Below, in pieces: positions 31,690 to 43,483 of a stretch of 64,000 nucleotides of DNA (within the stretch, counting starts at the first letter, position 1; every line of letters starts with the position of its first letter). The DNA is from Notospermus geniculatus (lineage: Eukaryota; Nemertea; Pilidiophora; Heteronemertea; Lineidae), in the NCBI GenBank assembly GCA_002633025.1, contig NMRB01001700.1:1-64000 (forward strand), read 5' to 3'. Position numbers and translations under genes: made by a program. The notes beneath the pieces were generated by a model. That model saw only the letters and a list, made by a program, of their open reading frames with translations. It made no database searches and was not told the origin of the DNA.

Positions 31690-32958
31690 ACGAGATATAT
31701 TTGATGATCAGCTCAATCAGGGGACTTTCCCCTATCTACCGGTAACAGTCAACTCTAGCTGGAACACGCCAAAATGATGTCAATAACGTTAGCGTTAGCG
31801 TTAACGTATGGTTTCTTAAGCTCACTATTAACAGAATGGCCTACTACCTCCGCAACAACGCTGAAAGACTTTTCTTCATCAAAATGACGAAGTTAGGTTC
31901 GTTTTCCATCACCAAACTGAGTACCGGTATGGGTATCTACGGTGGCCCATAGAGCTCATTGATGAAAAATATTTACATTTGCAATTTTTTTTTCAATTCG
32001 ATAATTTTTTTCTTGGGGTTTGTAAAAACTACCTCCGCAACAACGCTGAAAAACTTTTCTTCATCAAAATGACGAAGTTAGGTTCATTTTCCATCACCAA
32101 ACTGAGTATCTATTAAATTGATGAATATGTTTGTAACTAAAATTATATCAGATCCACGTGTTCCTACTGAGAGCTGTGCCATTTGACAGATCGTGGCTAT
32201 GAGATGCACACCGATAACACTGAGCAGCATGTATCTGTGCATAGGAGTCAGCCTACTATCAGGAGATGGCCAACGAACAGGGTTTTGCGAGAGGTCCCCT
32301 AGTCCACAAGGCCTGCTCAACACCTAGAAAGTACTCAGAATTTGTGCCTGGTGTGTGTGCAAATCAATACAGCCATGAAAATTATGCGAAATACGATGTA
32401 ATCCACTTCTGAGGCTCTCAAACTGCTTCGGCCTTCCACCAAATTGCTCACTTACCACGAAATACCACAGCGCCATCTTGGATAACGGAAAGAGTTTTCC
32501 CCGAACAAATATAGCTCGTGACGTCATAACACTGGTACCCCGTGCCTGTCTTTGAATAGCGGAGCGGCAAAGACGGGAACCAGTCTCAATGAACATTGCA
32601 AGATGGTGATAATCAGCATTTGTGGCTGCTGACTTCAGAAGTGTGTGTGTGGGGGGGGGGAGGGACTTCGGTTAGAGGCCTATACCATTGAACAATTAAG
32701 TGTAAGGCCCATGGGGCGTGGCAATGAGAGGAGGTTCGAAAAATTGAGCAGTTTGTATCTTAAACTTGAATCCTCTGCATGAAGATGAAAAGCGGGAAGA
32801 CCAGCATTCGTCAATTAGAGGAACCACGGACGGAATGGTGCCTGATAGAATACAGCAATTCCAAAATACCGTGGATCCTCTCTCTATTACGAACACCTCA
32901 AAGACAGACAGATGTTGACACAAAAATTCGTCGCTAAATTCACAAAGTGATTATAGTT
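31690..32958. other. GPCR 3' flank, with an 80-bp direct duplication
   Basis: 31841-31925 and 32027-32108 repeat ACTACCTCCGCAACAACGCT, CTTTTCTTCATCAAAATGAC and TTTTCCATCACCAAACTGAG. A hairpin of CCCGTGCCTGTCTTTG/CAAAGACGGGAACC lies at 32537-32583. No coding exon is supported. Confidence 0.6.
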
Positions 32959-33389
32959 CATTCCATTTCCCAGTGGCGCGAGGTTTATCAACGGTAAAAC
33001 GGCTGGGTCAAATTTGACGAAACATAGGGCCTCGTCAATCGACTTGTCTTTCTTGCCGGTATCTTTCTGCTATCTTCATTTTTCGCGTAAGGCCGACATA
33101 ACGGACCCACTTCTCAAAACCGATTTCATTTCGCCATGTTGTTCAGTGCAGTTTACACGTGCGCGACGCATTGCATCATTTCCAAATGGCCGCCATTTCG
33201 GCCGTCAACACAAACTGTGATTTGTGAAGGAACTTTTTTTCTGTCACGTTTTGCGGGAAAATGACAGAGATGATGGCTGTAGCGCCAAAAAAGACAAATC
33301 GATTGATGTATGGTATGTCAAATTCGGCCCAGCCGTTGCGGAGCTATCGTTGATAAACGATAAACCTCGCGCCACACGAAACTGGAATA
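32959..33389 (+). mobile_element. Family C inverted-repeat element, copy 2
   Basis: Relative of 3787-4213, with arms from CATTCCATTTCCCAGTGGC and GGCTGGGTCAAATTTGACGA mirrored at 33305-33389. Central AATGGCCGCCATTTCGGCCG. Non-coding. Confidence 0.8.
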
Positions 33390-33798
33390 GAGTGTAATTA
33401 GTGACGAATTGATATGCATCAACACGTTCCATTCAGAGTGTGTGCCTATTTGCTATACCGGTAGGCTACTCTGAATTAAAAGCATGATTTAATATCGAAC
33501 CAGATATTAGCTGTCCTTAGAATTACCCAAGACGTGCAAGTGCAACTGATAGGTATTTTCTAAATATTTTTTCCATACTTTTTCATGGGGTATGAATAAA
33601 TTTGAGGACGACTGTATGTGTATGTCGCGATAGCGCTGCGCCACACGGAAATCAAATGTGGTACATCCCATTAACCTACGCCGTACGGCCATAAAGAATG
33701 TTCCCAGGCCATAGACTTATTGGTCTTATTTTGAACATGCGACGGGCGTCGACTAATGCGATTCACGTAAAGGATTCTACAACATGTACAATGAGCTT
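33390..33798. other. 3' flank of LamG-like gene, no gene seen
   Basis: No exon or clear repeat recognised. Confidence 0.4.
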
Positions 33799-34357
33799 CT
33801 ATATCATACCAATTTGGAGCATCTCCTGAACCTCAGCGGCAGATAAAATGACTGGATAAACCTCGAACTTGGCCATCTTTCCGATGAGTCCTCTGCCTGG
33901 GTATTGCAAATGCGTTGCTAACTCAATTACATCGCTCATCAGGTCACTGTTGTATACGACAGGCACTTTTCTGGTTTCTTGACGAGAGAAATTCTGTTTA
34001 ATGCCGTCTACATAAAATATTGTGTCTGGGTTCTTACTGAATGTTAGAACATAAAAATGCCATCCATCATCTTTGATTTGCCTGATCTCACGATCGACCT
34101 GATGTGGATAACGTGCTATCAAAATCGCCATAATTGTCTCCCTTTGAGCGACAATCAAAGCGCCCTCTCGCGATATATATTGGAAATAGAAATTAATTCT
34201 CCCAATGTTTTCAATAATTCTTCCATAAAATAACAAACTGAATTTCTGCAGTTTGAAAAGTCCTTTACAGGGAATGCTTGCCTTGGCCGTGTCGTCGTTA
34301 AAAGAAAGGACCTTCCCAAATTTGTATGATTCAACAAACGTCGCGTGTCCTCTTGGC
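33799..34357 (-). CDS. LamG-like (concanavalin jelly-roll) protein, last exon
   Basis: Acceptor TGTCTGTTTTAG precedes 34357, and the frame runs 186 codons to TAG. The pattern VESYKFGKVLSFNDDTAKAS, FKLQKFSLLFYGRI, GRINFYFQY, DGWHFYVLTFSKN, TIFYVDGIKQ and GLIGKMAKFEVYPVILSAAE fits a laminin-G/pentraxin-type beta sandwich. The W-H-F-Y-V strand, the YVDG turn and the closing A-x-x-L/V-S motif are typical. Such domains bind glycans or proteins and are usually extracellular. No signal peptide or other domain is visible because upstream exons were not identified. Possible 5' exons lie at about 35.8 or 37.0 kb. Confidence 0.7.
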
Positions 34358-34523
34358 CTAAAACAGACATACAGGTACATAAGTAGGAACCAGGATGTTT
34401 TTGTTCAACATAATTATCAAAATTTCATATACTGTAGTTAAGAATTACAAAATTAAACAACGAAAAAATGCCCAATAGACATTGCCTAAAGCTGCGTTTA
34501 CCAGACATCCGGAATGCGATATA

Positions 34524-34935
34524 TCGGGTGTCCCAAAAAAAGTGAACCGCTTTTTGACAAGTATTTTCTGAGATAGATAAACCAAATTCATTGGAAATTT
34601 TCACTGAGTAGGCTAACCTTAGGGGATCATCAACAAGTCTGCGAAATATCTAGGAGATCGGTCGCAAATTATACGAGTATTGTTAAATTCAAAACAGCAT
34701 GTCAACACCTTCACGAACATGATGAAGGTCACATTGCACAGCTCTGATATTGGATTTTTTGACATGCTGTTTTGAATTTGACAATACTCGCATATTTGCC
34801 ACGGCTCTCTTAGATATTTCGCAGACTTGTTGATGATACCCTGAGGTTACTCAGTGAAAATTTCCAATGAATTCGGTTAATCTATCGCTGAGAAAATACT
34901 TGTCAAAAAGCGGTTCACTTTTTTGGGACACCCGA
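34524..34935 (+). mobile_element. Mariner-like MITE, TCGGGTGTCCC ends
   Basis: Ends TCGGGTGTCCCAAAAAAAGT and its complement, inverted arms of about 190 bp and TA flanks (34522-34523 and 34936-34937). The TGTCCCAAAA ends are shared with the 38572-39570 element. Non-coding. Confidence 0.85.
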
Positions 34936-35480
34936 TACATGATATAGGGACGCGGAATCCCCGGTGGAAACGATATGTTGTATGCTAAAATGCATTGCAT
35001 TTTCCGCTTCCGCGTTCCGCAATCCGCATTCTGCCTGTCAGCTAAACGTAGCTTTGGGGATGCCTCACCTGACAGACATTCTGGGGATGAGATGCCTTTA
35101 TATTAGGCAGCTTCCTTGTGCAAGGGTTTTCAGTGTAGGCGTGAGATTCTGGCTGTGTTTTTTACCCCAATTGTCTCACCCCACCCAGGGTGCTAACGGG
35201 ACATCTTGCTGGCTGAGATACGTTATCTGAATCAGCCTACCAGTCATGTGCGGGTAATAAGGGCAATGTCAAGAGCCTTTGACATTCGGGGAGGTCACAG
35301 TCAGTGTAACGATCACTCATACCTGATTCGGACATCTGAGTGTATCACCCGATATTACATGTACTCCAGCAGTGCAACAAAACCTTATTCTTACCTCAGA
35401 GCCTTATCTCGTCCATCAAAGATCACGGACAATCTGGCTGTTTGGTTAAAAACAACAAGCAAAATATATTTAATGTTTAC
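34936..35480. other. Intergenic, no gene seen
   Basis: No exon supported and no clear repeat recognised. Confidence 0.35.
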
Positions 35481-35775
35481 ATTACAGCATTTGCTGTAAA
35501 AAAATTTAACAGCAGAATTTTTACAGCAAATGCTGGTAGCAGAGTAACACAGCACTTTTCTGTATTTTGACAGCACCCATTTACTGTATTTTGACAGCAA
35601 AATGGTATAAATTCTGCCAAAAATGCTGTCTTTAAAACTGAGAAACTGTAATCTTGCTGTTAATTTCCAGTAAAAAACAGCAGTTTGCAGTAAAATGAAT
35701 TTTACAGCAACCATGCAGTGAAAATTCTGCTGTAAATGTACAGATACTGCTGTAAATTTACAGATGTTTTTAACA
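35481..35775. repeat. TTTACAGCA-rich palindromic repeat
   Basis: Many copies of TTTACAGCA, TGCTGTAAA and CAGTAAAA in both orientations, making a long imperfect palindrome that ends CTGCTGTAAATTTACAG. Non-coding. Confidence 0.75.
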
Positions 35776-35799
35776 GGTGTTGAAACAAAAATTAGGAAA

Positions 35800-35975
35800 A
35801 AAAATACTCACGTCGTCTTCGTCCACTCATTCCCGCATTCCAATTATCCAACTTATTGAAAGTATAATGACAGCGATTTCTATATTGCGCATTTTCATCA
35901 TACTAGGCCTGTTATTTCTTGAGATCTCTGATATGGCACATGGGAGGGTCATTCAGTGTTGTCAGTTTTTATCTT
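35800..35975 (-). other. Exon-like unit with donor, duplicated at 37000-37165
   Basis: Read on the minus strand it contains ATGTGCCATATCAGAG, then a possible start ATGAGTGGACGAAGACGAC immediately followed by a good donor GTGAGT. The parallel unit at 37000-37165 has ATGACTCAACAAATTCAAC|GTGAGT at the same place. Both could be first exons of a minus-strand gene, such as the LamG-like gene, or non-coding duplicates. Confidence 0.3.
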
Positions 35976-36144
35976 TGTCGACAATGTAAAACCATATAAT
36001 GAGCCTCGGAAGCATCAAACAAGCATTTTATCTATCCCTGGTGTAATCAGATGTATTATGAACATGTATTCACACGGAAATTTCCTTTGACCCAACTTGA
36101 GTAATGTCAGAAGCAATTTGTCCCCGATTAGGTTGTTGCAAGAG

Positions 36145-36905
36145 GCATGGGGCGTATGCATAAAAATAAAGAATTTACTTCGGGCAAAAGCAAAAAGTAA
36201 AAGCAATTGCTTGAAGCCAAAATAAAGGTAAAAGCAATTGCTTGGTTTCATATGCATAATCTTTTACTTCTACTTCAAAACAAATACTTATACTTGACAA
36301 GCATTTGCTTGTTTACCAAAGGTTCTGCAGTAATTGGAGCAATTGCTCAGTATTATGCATATGAATTCTTGCAATTTGCTAGAAAGGAACAAGTAAATAG
36401 TAATTACTTTTTCTATTAGCAACTGCTTTTTAGCAAAAGCATTTACTTTGGGTTTTATGCATATAAGGATGGAAGTAACTGCTTCAATTTTCAAGTAAAA
36501 AGCCTTTGTTTTTTAAGAATATGGACCAATGGTCCATATGCATAAAAAGAAGCAAATGCTTTTTACTCGAAAATTGAAGCAATTATTTTCATCTGTATGC
36601 ATAAAACCTAAAGCAAATGCTTTTGCTAAAAAGCAATTGCTATAAGAAAAAAACAATTACTATTTACTTGTTCCTTTCTAGCAAATGCTAGAATTCATAT
36701 GCATAATACTGAGCAATCGCTCCAACTGTAGAACCTTTGGTAAACAAGCAAATGCTTGTCAAGTATAAGCATTTGCTTTGAAGTAGAAGTAAAAGATTAT
36801 GCATATGAAACCAAGTAATTGATTTTACCTTCACTTTTGGCTTCAAGCAACTGCTTTTACTTTTCGCTTTTGCTAGAAGTAAATGCTTCATTTTTATGCA
36901 TACGG
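36145..36905. mobile_element. Family E palindromic element, both arms
   Basis: Two ~370-bp arms in inverted orientation. The outer ends are GGGGCGTATGCATAAAAATA and TTTTTATGCATACGGCCC. Units such as AAGCAAATGCTTTTGCT, TATGCATATGAATTCTTGC and AAGGAACAAGTAAATAGTAA are mirrored. Partial copies lie at 40340-40465 and 41050-41432. It contains many ATGCAT and AATTGC palindromes. Non-coding. Confidence 0.85.
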
Positions 36906-36999
36906 CCCAATGTCTAGTGAAGATTCAGCGTCGATGAAATGGAACTGGGAAAATGTGTCCAATGTAGAAGGCACTATTTGATGTTCAAAGAAAAGTAAG

Positions 37000-37165
37000 A
37001 AAAAATACTCACGTTGAATTTGTTGAGTCATGGTTCGCATTCAAAATACGCAACTATTGACGCTACAGCTATTTCTATTTTGTACAAATTAACCCCGTTT
37101 AACTAACTGAACGTATTACATGTACTTATAGAGAGCTCTGATATGGCAGATGGGAAGGATCATTC
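37000..37165 (-). other. Second exon-like unit, duplicate of 35800-35975
   Basis: Shares CCATATCAGAGCTCT, AATAGAAATAGCTGT and the donor GTGAGTATTTTTT with the first unit, at perhaps 70 percent identity. The palindromic element at 36145-36905 lies between the two. Confidence 0.3.
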
Positions 37166-37525
37166 CTTGTCCTCAGTCTATTTTTGTCGTTATCCACTAC
37201 TATCATGACTATGGAACCTTGTGCTGAGCCTCGGAGAGGAGAACTTTGAGACTTACCTAATAAGGCTAGATTCACACTTCTCCTTTTGCGCCTGTCATAC
37301 CTATGTTTATGTGTGGTAGCAACAATAAAATTACTTCTTCTACCAAGCACTCACATTGGAAACGGACACGCGCAAAGCGCAAAACGCATAGTATGAATTG
37401 ATCTTAACACGAGGCCAACTACACTCATGAAAAAAACCGGCGCCTTCTGAAAATTATCAACCAGACGAATGATCACTTGAAATTAACGTGGGAACGGGAT
37501 GATCTGTTCAGATGTTTCGCTTCTA
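37166..37525. other. Intergenic, no gene seen
   Basis: No supported exon; no clear repeat. Confidence 0.35.
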
Positions 37526-37527
37526 TT

Positions 37528-38062
37528 AAAGCCGCTCTCACACGAGCGCCGAGTACGGCGTCAACTAGCGCGTTTTGAAAACGCCGACAAGCGCACAATT
37601 TAGCGCATAGTTGACGCCGTGTGAATGCACGTCCTGCGTTTTCAAAACGCAGGCCCTGCGTTTTGACGACTTCCGGTACGTAGCGTCTCTTCTCTTTGAC
37701 GCAGAGAATGCCCTAAATTAACGCAAAGTGGGCGTTTGTAAACGCGCAGTGCGTTTACAAACGCTGCGTTTTCATGCGTTCTCATGCGTTTTCATGCGTT
37801 CTCGTGCGTTCTCATGCGTTTTCATGCGTTCTTAAACGCAGCGCTTGTGTCAATAGACGCACTCTTCTGCGTTTTCGAAAAAGTTTTGGACATGTTGAAA
37901 ACCAATGCGTTCACCCAGAGGTCTGCGTTTACAAACGCAGAGTTGATGCATGCAGTGCGTCAACCCTGCGCTTACCATGCGCTCATTTCGGCGTTTCATA
38001 AACGACCCTAGGCGCACGCACGGCCTAAACGCCGGATAAAACGCTCGTGTGCGAGCCACTTA
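37528..38062 (+). mobile_element. GC-rich MITE with GCTCACACACGAGCG-like ends and decamer tract
   Basis: Left end CCGCTCTCACACGAGCG and right end CGCTCGTGTGCGAGCC are inverted. Internal GCGTTTTCAAAACGC and GCGTTTACAAACGC palindromes abound. 37767-37832 is a tandem GCGTTTTCAT/GCGTTCTCAT decamer array. Non-coding; overlapping frames are repeat artefacts. Confidence 0.75.
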
Positions 38063-38571
38063 ACATCCGCTAGTCTTCCTCATGTGCTTGTCCTGGCACA
38101 AGGCCATATTCCGAAAGTCGAAGTTCTTCTCATCCGTGAAGAAGCTCATAAAACAACAGCCAGACTTTGGGGCTATCATGCGGGATTCAGATCTTGATGT
38201 GATGGTTATCAATCTGTTTTAACATGGATATTGAAAATTTCAAATAGAAATGTTGACTCCAGTGAAGAGTAAGTCACTGTAAAACTAAGTTTCTCAACGA
38301 TGTACTATATTTTCTCAACTCTCAGAGAAATTATGTATTCCTTATTTCACCGTTTGGTTTTCCGGTGGAAAACAAATCTGCAGATTCTAGAAAAAAAGCG
38401 GGTCCTTTGCTAATGCCTAACATCTGACCAATAGACCTTGATTTTGAATTTCTTTACCTGCCCACTTTAGCTGAACTTACTGGTAATGGCTTCAAATTTA
38501 TCTTGGTTCACCTGCTGAACAAGAGTGCGACACCCGCACACGCGTTTACATGTACAGTCATGTTTCATATA

Positions 38572-39570
38572 CAGGGTGTCCCAAAAAACACTGACTAATT
38601 TTGATTAGACCTCATTTTGTTGCTACTCAAGATTTTTCTTTAATGTTTTGTCCAGATATTCCCCGCAACTAGAAATTTTAAGCATGTAATTTTTTTTCAG
38701 AAATACCCAGTATTTCAGAAATTATGTTAGTAACTTTTGATGTGTTTAAACCATGCCCCCTCTGCTGGTAACAGCTGCAACATGCACATTGGAATTGTCA
38801 GTTACTCTGTTGGTGCATGTCAGCTGAAATTTGCCTAATTTCTCTCCCTAAGTTCTGCTGTTCAAGTCTTTCTAGTGTGTAAAGGTTGTCACTCTACACT
38901 CGATTCTGTAGGCATTACCAAAGGAAGTAATCTGGGGGATTCAAGTCTGGTGAGTAAGGGGAGCCAAGGATTGTCCGTTCAACGGGATATCAGTCTGTCC
39001 CCAGGAAAGTACCGTTCCAGAAATTCCAGTGTTCGGCACAATGGGAGGTGCCCCATCTTGTGGAATATGACTGTTTTCATATCAACAGTTTGCTTTCTCC
39101 TGAGGGCAGAGATGAATCTTCTCCCTTAGCATACGAATGTACCTGTCAGGGTTGACAGTTACAGTTTTCCCTTCTTCATCCTCAAAAAAGTATGGCCCTA
39201 TTATGCTAATGCACCCTATGGCACATCAGAGAGTACGTTTCTCCACACTGAGAGGGCGTTCCGCATGGTATTTCTTCTAGTAGGCCTACCCAACTGTGAA
39301 ATCGACCACCAAGTTGAAAATGGTGTCAGTTTCGGCTAGACGGGATAAATTTGGCCTTCATATCATAGACAAGAGTAGAAAGAGGCATGGATTGAATACA
39401 TCATAAGTTACTGAGATAATTTCTGAACTAGTGGGTATTCCTGGAAAAAAAATTACACAGTTAAAATTTCTAGTTGCGGGGAATATCTGGACAAAACATC
39501 AAAGAAAAATCTTGAGTAACAACAAAATGAGGTCTAATCAAAATTAGTCAGTGTTTTTTGGGACACCCTG
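38572..39570 (-). mobile_element. Mariner/IS630-like element with eroded transposase
   Basis: Ends CAGGGTGTCCCAAAAAACAC and complement, arms of about 150 bp, TA flanks (38570-38571 and 39571-39572). The minus strand of 39310-38880 keeps scattered frames of a mariner-type transposase: YFFEDEEGKTVTVNPDRYIR, then QDGAPPIV and SPDLNPPDYFLW, broken by frameshifts and stops. It is a dead, partly deleted copy. Confidence 0.85.
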
Positions 39571-39572
39571 TA

Positions 39573-40339
39573 TATTCGACACTTTGACGTTTTGCGTTTT
39601 ACTCGTACAACAAACCGTCTAGTGTATCGCATGTTGCGTTGATGTTATAGATCCAATCAACCTAATATTTGGACGTCATGACGTCGTAGTATTGAGGATG
39701 ATGTCTGACGTGAAAACTACGTCCATTATTGCGTTTCGGCATTGTTGTGACGTCATTTGAAAACGTCGGAAGGAAATGGAAAAACATTTGTAACCCATTT
39801 CAAAGAGGCTCCAGTAGGCACATACCCAAAGATATCATGTTATGAATATTTCCATGGTGTTAAGTGTCAAGGAATACCTGACAGTGTGGCCCGTCGTCTA
39901 CTTTCCAAAGGAGACAAACAACGCCGGAAGTCTATGGAGTCTATTTACAATATTTATTTTTTAAAAACACAAAAATATTCCATCATTTCAACAGTCTTAA
40001 GGAAAACTCCACGTCCTTGAGCTGCCAAACTTTAAGTTTACCACCATCTTACACATCACTCAACAGTACATTTTACCACGTGGTCCGCCACTAGGTTGTC
40101 GCACCAAATCTGCAACTGCTATCTGCTACACGTCGTTCTCACGAGGAGACGTTTCCGAACAACTGCATGTACCATGCTACGCACTGAGTCGAGGAGACGT
40201 ACACCGAAGGCTCAGTGGAGGGTGTTTCGTTTTCTAAACTAAGCTTGAAACCTATAACGACAATTGTTGAACCGACGATTAAAATACTGTCAAATTTATG
40301 CAAGTTGCTAACCCTTGAATTCGGAACATGGAAATTCAC
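39573..40339. other. Intergenic, no gene seen
   Basis: A short open frame at 39757-40020 (+) has no recognisable domain and no supporting splice context. Nothing else seen. Confidence 0.35.
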
Positions 40340-40465
40340 AAAANAATTGCTCAGCACTATGCATATGAGTTCTAGCATTTGCTAGAAAGGAACAAGTAAA
40401 TAGTAATTGCTTTTCTAATAGAAATTGCTTTTTCGCCAAAGCATTTACTTTGGGTTTTTGCATAC
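40340..40465. repeat. Family E fragment
   Basis: Matches one arm segment of 36145-36905 (GCTCAGCACTATGCATATGA, AAGGAACAAGTAAATAGTAA). One unresolved base at 40344. Confidence 0.8.
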
Positions 40466-41049
40466 ATATATATTGTTTATTATCTAAACAAAATAGATGA
40501 GGACGGGAGTGAGCAGACTCTACTCATACCCTCGTCTTCTACAGAATATTCTTAAAGCGCGACTGTATGCGTTAGGTGACTCTTTCTCCCTGCCACACCT
40601 CGATAAGACTGGTCCCCAGTCCAGCCGTATATAGCCAGTGATAACACCGAGGCTGGACTGGTACCATATCATGACAGCCATAGCTTCACCACTTGACAAG
40701 TTCAACGTGGTGTTATTGCGTGAATAACCCTTCATCAGGTAAGGTACACATGCTTCAACTCATTCGTTTGTGTGTAAGAACACACAGAATACCTTATTGG
40801 TAACTTGGATCATTCAAAATCGATAGATTTGAACAGTCTTGTCGAGCATGCATTGACAAGATCATGATCAACCTCACCACCATGAATTAGCTCTGTGTGT
40901 AAATGGTGTACATCGACCGTGTGTATAATGCTATTAACGAGGTCACCGTAAATGAGATGCACTACGACGACAGCGTCACGAAATTCCGTTTTGGATAGCG
41001 TGGCGCTTTAATACAAAGGGAACATCACCACTACCATATGCATACGGAT
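40466..41049. other. Intergenic, no gene seen
   Basis: Contains a hairpin-like pair GACTGGTCCCCAGTCCAGCC and GGCTGGACTGGTACC at 40610-40665. No exon supported. Confidence 0.4.
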
Positions 41050-41432
41050 ACGTTGGTCTATATGCATAAAGAAAAGCAAATGCTTTTTACTTGAAAAATG
41101 AAGCAATTATGTACTTCCGTCCGTATGCATGATAAAACCCACAGCAAACGCTTTTGCTAAAAAGCAATTGCTGAGAGAAAAACTGTTACTATTTACTTGT
41201 TTCTTTATAGCAAATGCTAGAATTCATATGCATAATACTGAGCAATTGCTCCAACTGTAGAATCGTTGGTAAACAAGCAAATGCTTGTCAAGTATAAGCA
41301 TTTGCTTTGAAGTAAAAGTAAAAGATTATGCACATAAAACCAAGTAACTCCTTTTACTTTTACTTTTGGCTTCAAGCAACTGCTTTTACTTTCTGTTTTT
41401 GCTGGAAGTAAATGTTTCATTTTTATGCATAC
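41050..41432 (-). mobile_element. Family E single arm
   Basis: One arm of the palindromic element at 36145-36905, ending TTTTTATGCATACGGCC. A second arm is absent, apart from a short start near 41035. Confidence 0.8.
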
Positions 41433-43480
41433 GGCCTATTGGAATGCAAAAAAGTAAAATATCCTCAATAGAAATGTATTATGTGATAAAGGCTTTTAAC
41501 TGCACTATACCATTATAATGTGAGACAGTGACCTGATATATAAAGACAGTTATAAACAAAGAGTGTTAATTAATCACATAACTGTACATATATAATAGAA
41601 TGAAACATTTGGGGTCTGGGGAGGATTCGAACCCACGACCACATGACTTGCTGTCTGAAAGGAGAAAGAATGTGTGAGTTACGCACTGAGCCACGAGGGC
41701 CAGTTGGTCGTTGCCGATTCTTACAGCTAGAAGTCCCTGGTTTGTTAACCTCGTCCCCACAATTTACGTCGGCTGCACTACAATGCATTTTAGTGCATGC
41801 GAGTTCAATCACAAAAACATACGGGGAACAAACAAGGACGTGCCTGATGTAACGTCCTATACACCCTTCCTATAATTGTGCTGCCCCCTTTTAATAGATT
41901 TCGAATCAACAGGAAGTGACGTAAATGGGGGATTTGCTGCTGAGATCATGATCATCAAAGTAGGCCTACGGCTTCATACACGACCTACCGCCGGTAGGCC
42001 TAGCAGTGTAGGCCTAGTTAACCTACATATTAGGCCTAGCCTGCACATTTAATGCCTACAATTCGCCCCGGCCTTCATTCATTAGGCCTAGCACGCGCTA
42101 GCCTACCGGCAACCTCAGCCGAGCTGGCCTAATAAGTTACCTTGGTTACATGTGCATTGATGCACTGGCACTGCAGTGCTTGTGCAATGCATGCCAAGAG
42201 ACCATGACGATGGCATGACGTCGACGAATTCCGCTCTGTATCCATCAAAGAAATGAAACAACACACTCAATTAGTGTGTCATTGAATTACATGTCACTCC
42301 TTGTTGACAACCATAATGTGAACATTGAGCTAAGAAACTAGGCCTACCAAGAAAGTGCATCCAAATCAGTGAGCCGTGTGAAAGTGATTTTCCATGTTTG
42401 CATGGTTGTCATGGCAGCCTCCCCATGTCCTCCTCCCTTTACGTCACTTCCGGTTGTTTTATAGGAAGCGTGTATATTGTACCTTATATCTCAGTGTTTC
42501 ACAGGACACTGTATAACATGAAACACTGAGATATCAGGAACATTATAAAACGTTACACATCTGCAGACTGAATGAGCACTAGTATGTCCTACAACGTTTT
42601 TGAAGGAAAGGATTACGCAAGCATTATTTCACTTACAAAAGCGACACCAAGGCGACCACCAGCCCACCGTGACGGCCGCGGACAGGCACGCAATACTTTG
42701 CAACTAAACCTCTACGATCTATTTCGTCACATGAAGAATCGCTAGAAGCATAACATATCTAGTATCTATACTACTAAAAGAACAAACTTCCACGGAAATA
42801 AAGACAACTACCGAATATGTGACTTTCAAACCTTCACGCATCTTTCAAGTACAGTCTTGGATACAAAACCTCCCCTTCTCAATGTAAACTTTCGCCGAGA
42901 AAGTGAACTTTGAAAGCATTTTTCTCCACGATAAAAATGTAAACATACGAGCCGAAGGCCTACGGAAATTGCCGATCATTTCCGACGCTTCCCCGAAGAC
43001 AATGAGACGAAAACGCCACAGGAGAGCACTAACGGTCCTCACGGAAGAGGTGGCGAGGTTGTGTTGTTGTTTCCGTCAGTCGAGTTCACGTTCGTTGGTG
43101 AATGACACTCTATTGGACATGTTCGAGCGCAAGGTATGCCAATTTATCTTCGAAAATAACCGTGAAAACTGTGCAAACCGGAATACAAGTTGCAATAACC
43201 GACAGGCCTATCTGACCATCCAATTTCATCGGCATAGGCCAATGTCCATGATTTGTGATGTGCCAGGCCGGGTACGGCAGATGGTCAGTGATGGTAGGTA
43301 GGCCTACACACGTGTGCCAAATAATGCATAAATGTACGCTGCCCTTCAACACATATCGGCATGGACATGATGGATGGTCGGCCTCATTTCAAAACGGTGT
43401 GCATATGCAGTGACGCATCTAGGCCTACCGTATGGATACGTAAGCCTTTCATTATCACTGTGTTAAAGAGGCAGCTGTGC
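41433..43480. other. Intergenic; AGGCCTA-rich, no gene supported
   Basis: A tRNA-like remnant lies at about 41617-41706 (minus; GTGGCTCAGTGCGTAACTCA and GGTTCGAATCC) without paired stems. 41950-42130 is dense in TAGGCCTA. A hairpin of ATCTCAGTGTTTCA/TGAAACACTGAGAT is at 42490-42531. An open frame at 42903-43301 (+) shows no recognisable domain. ACTTCCGG near 42450 could belong to a promoter, but no adjacent gene is evident. Confidence 0.35.
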
Positions 43481-43483
43481 CGA

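Noticed and set aside
35811-35925. Signal-peptide-like frame starting MMKMRNIEIAV on the minus strand
   Set aside because: It meets a stop codon before the donor site, so it cannot continue into another exon in that frame.
41617-41706. Possible tRNA on the minus strand
   Set aside because: GTGGCTCAGTGCG and GGTTCGAATCC are present but stems fail and the anticodon region is too long; probably a tRNA-derived repeat.
42903-43301. 132-codon open frame on the plus strand
   Set aside because: No known domain, no splice support, no family similarity that I can recognise; left as unassigned intergenic sequence.
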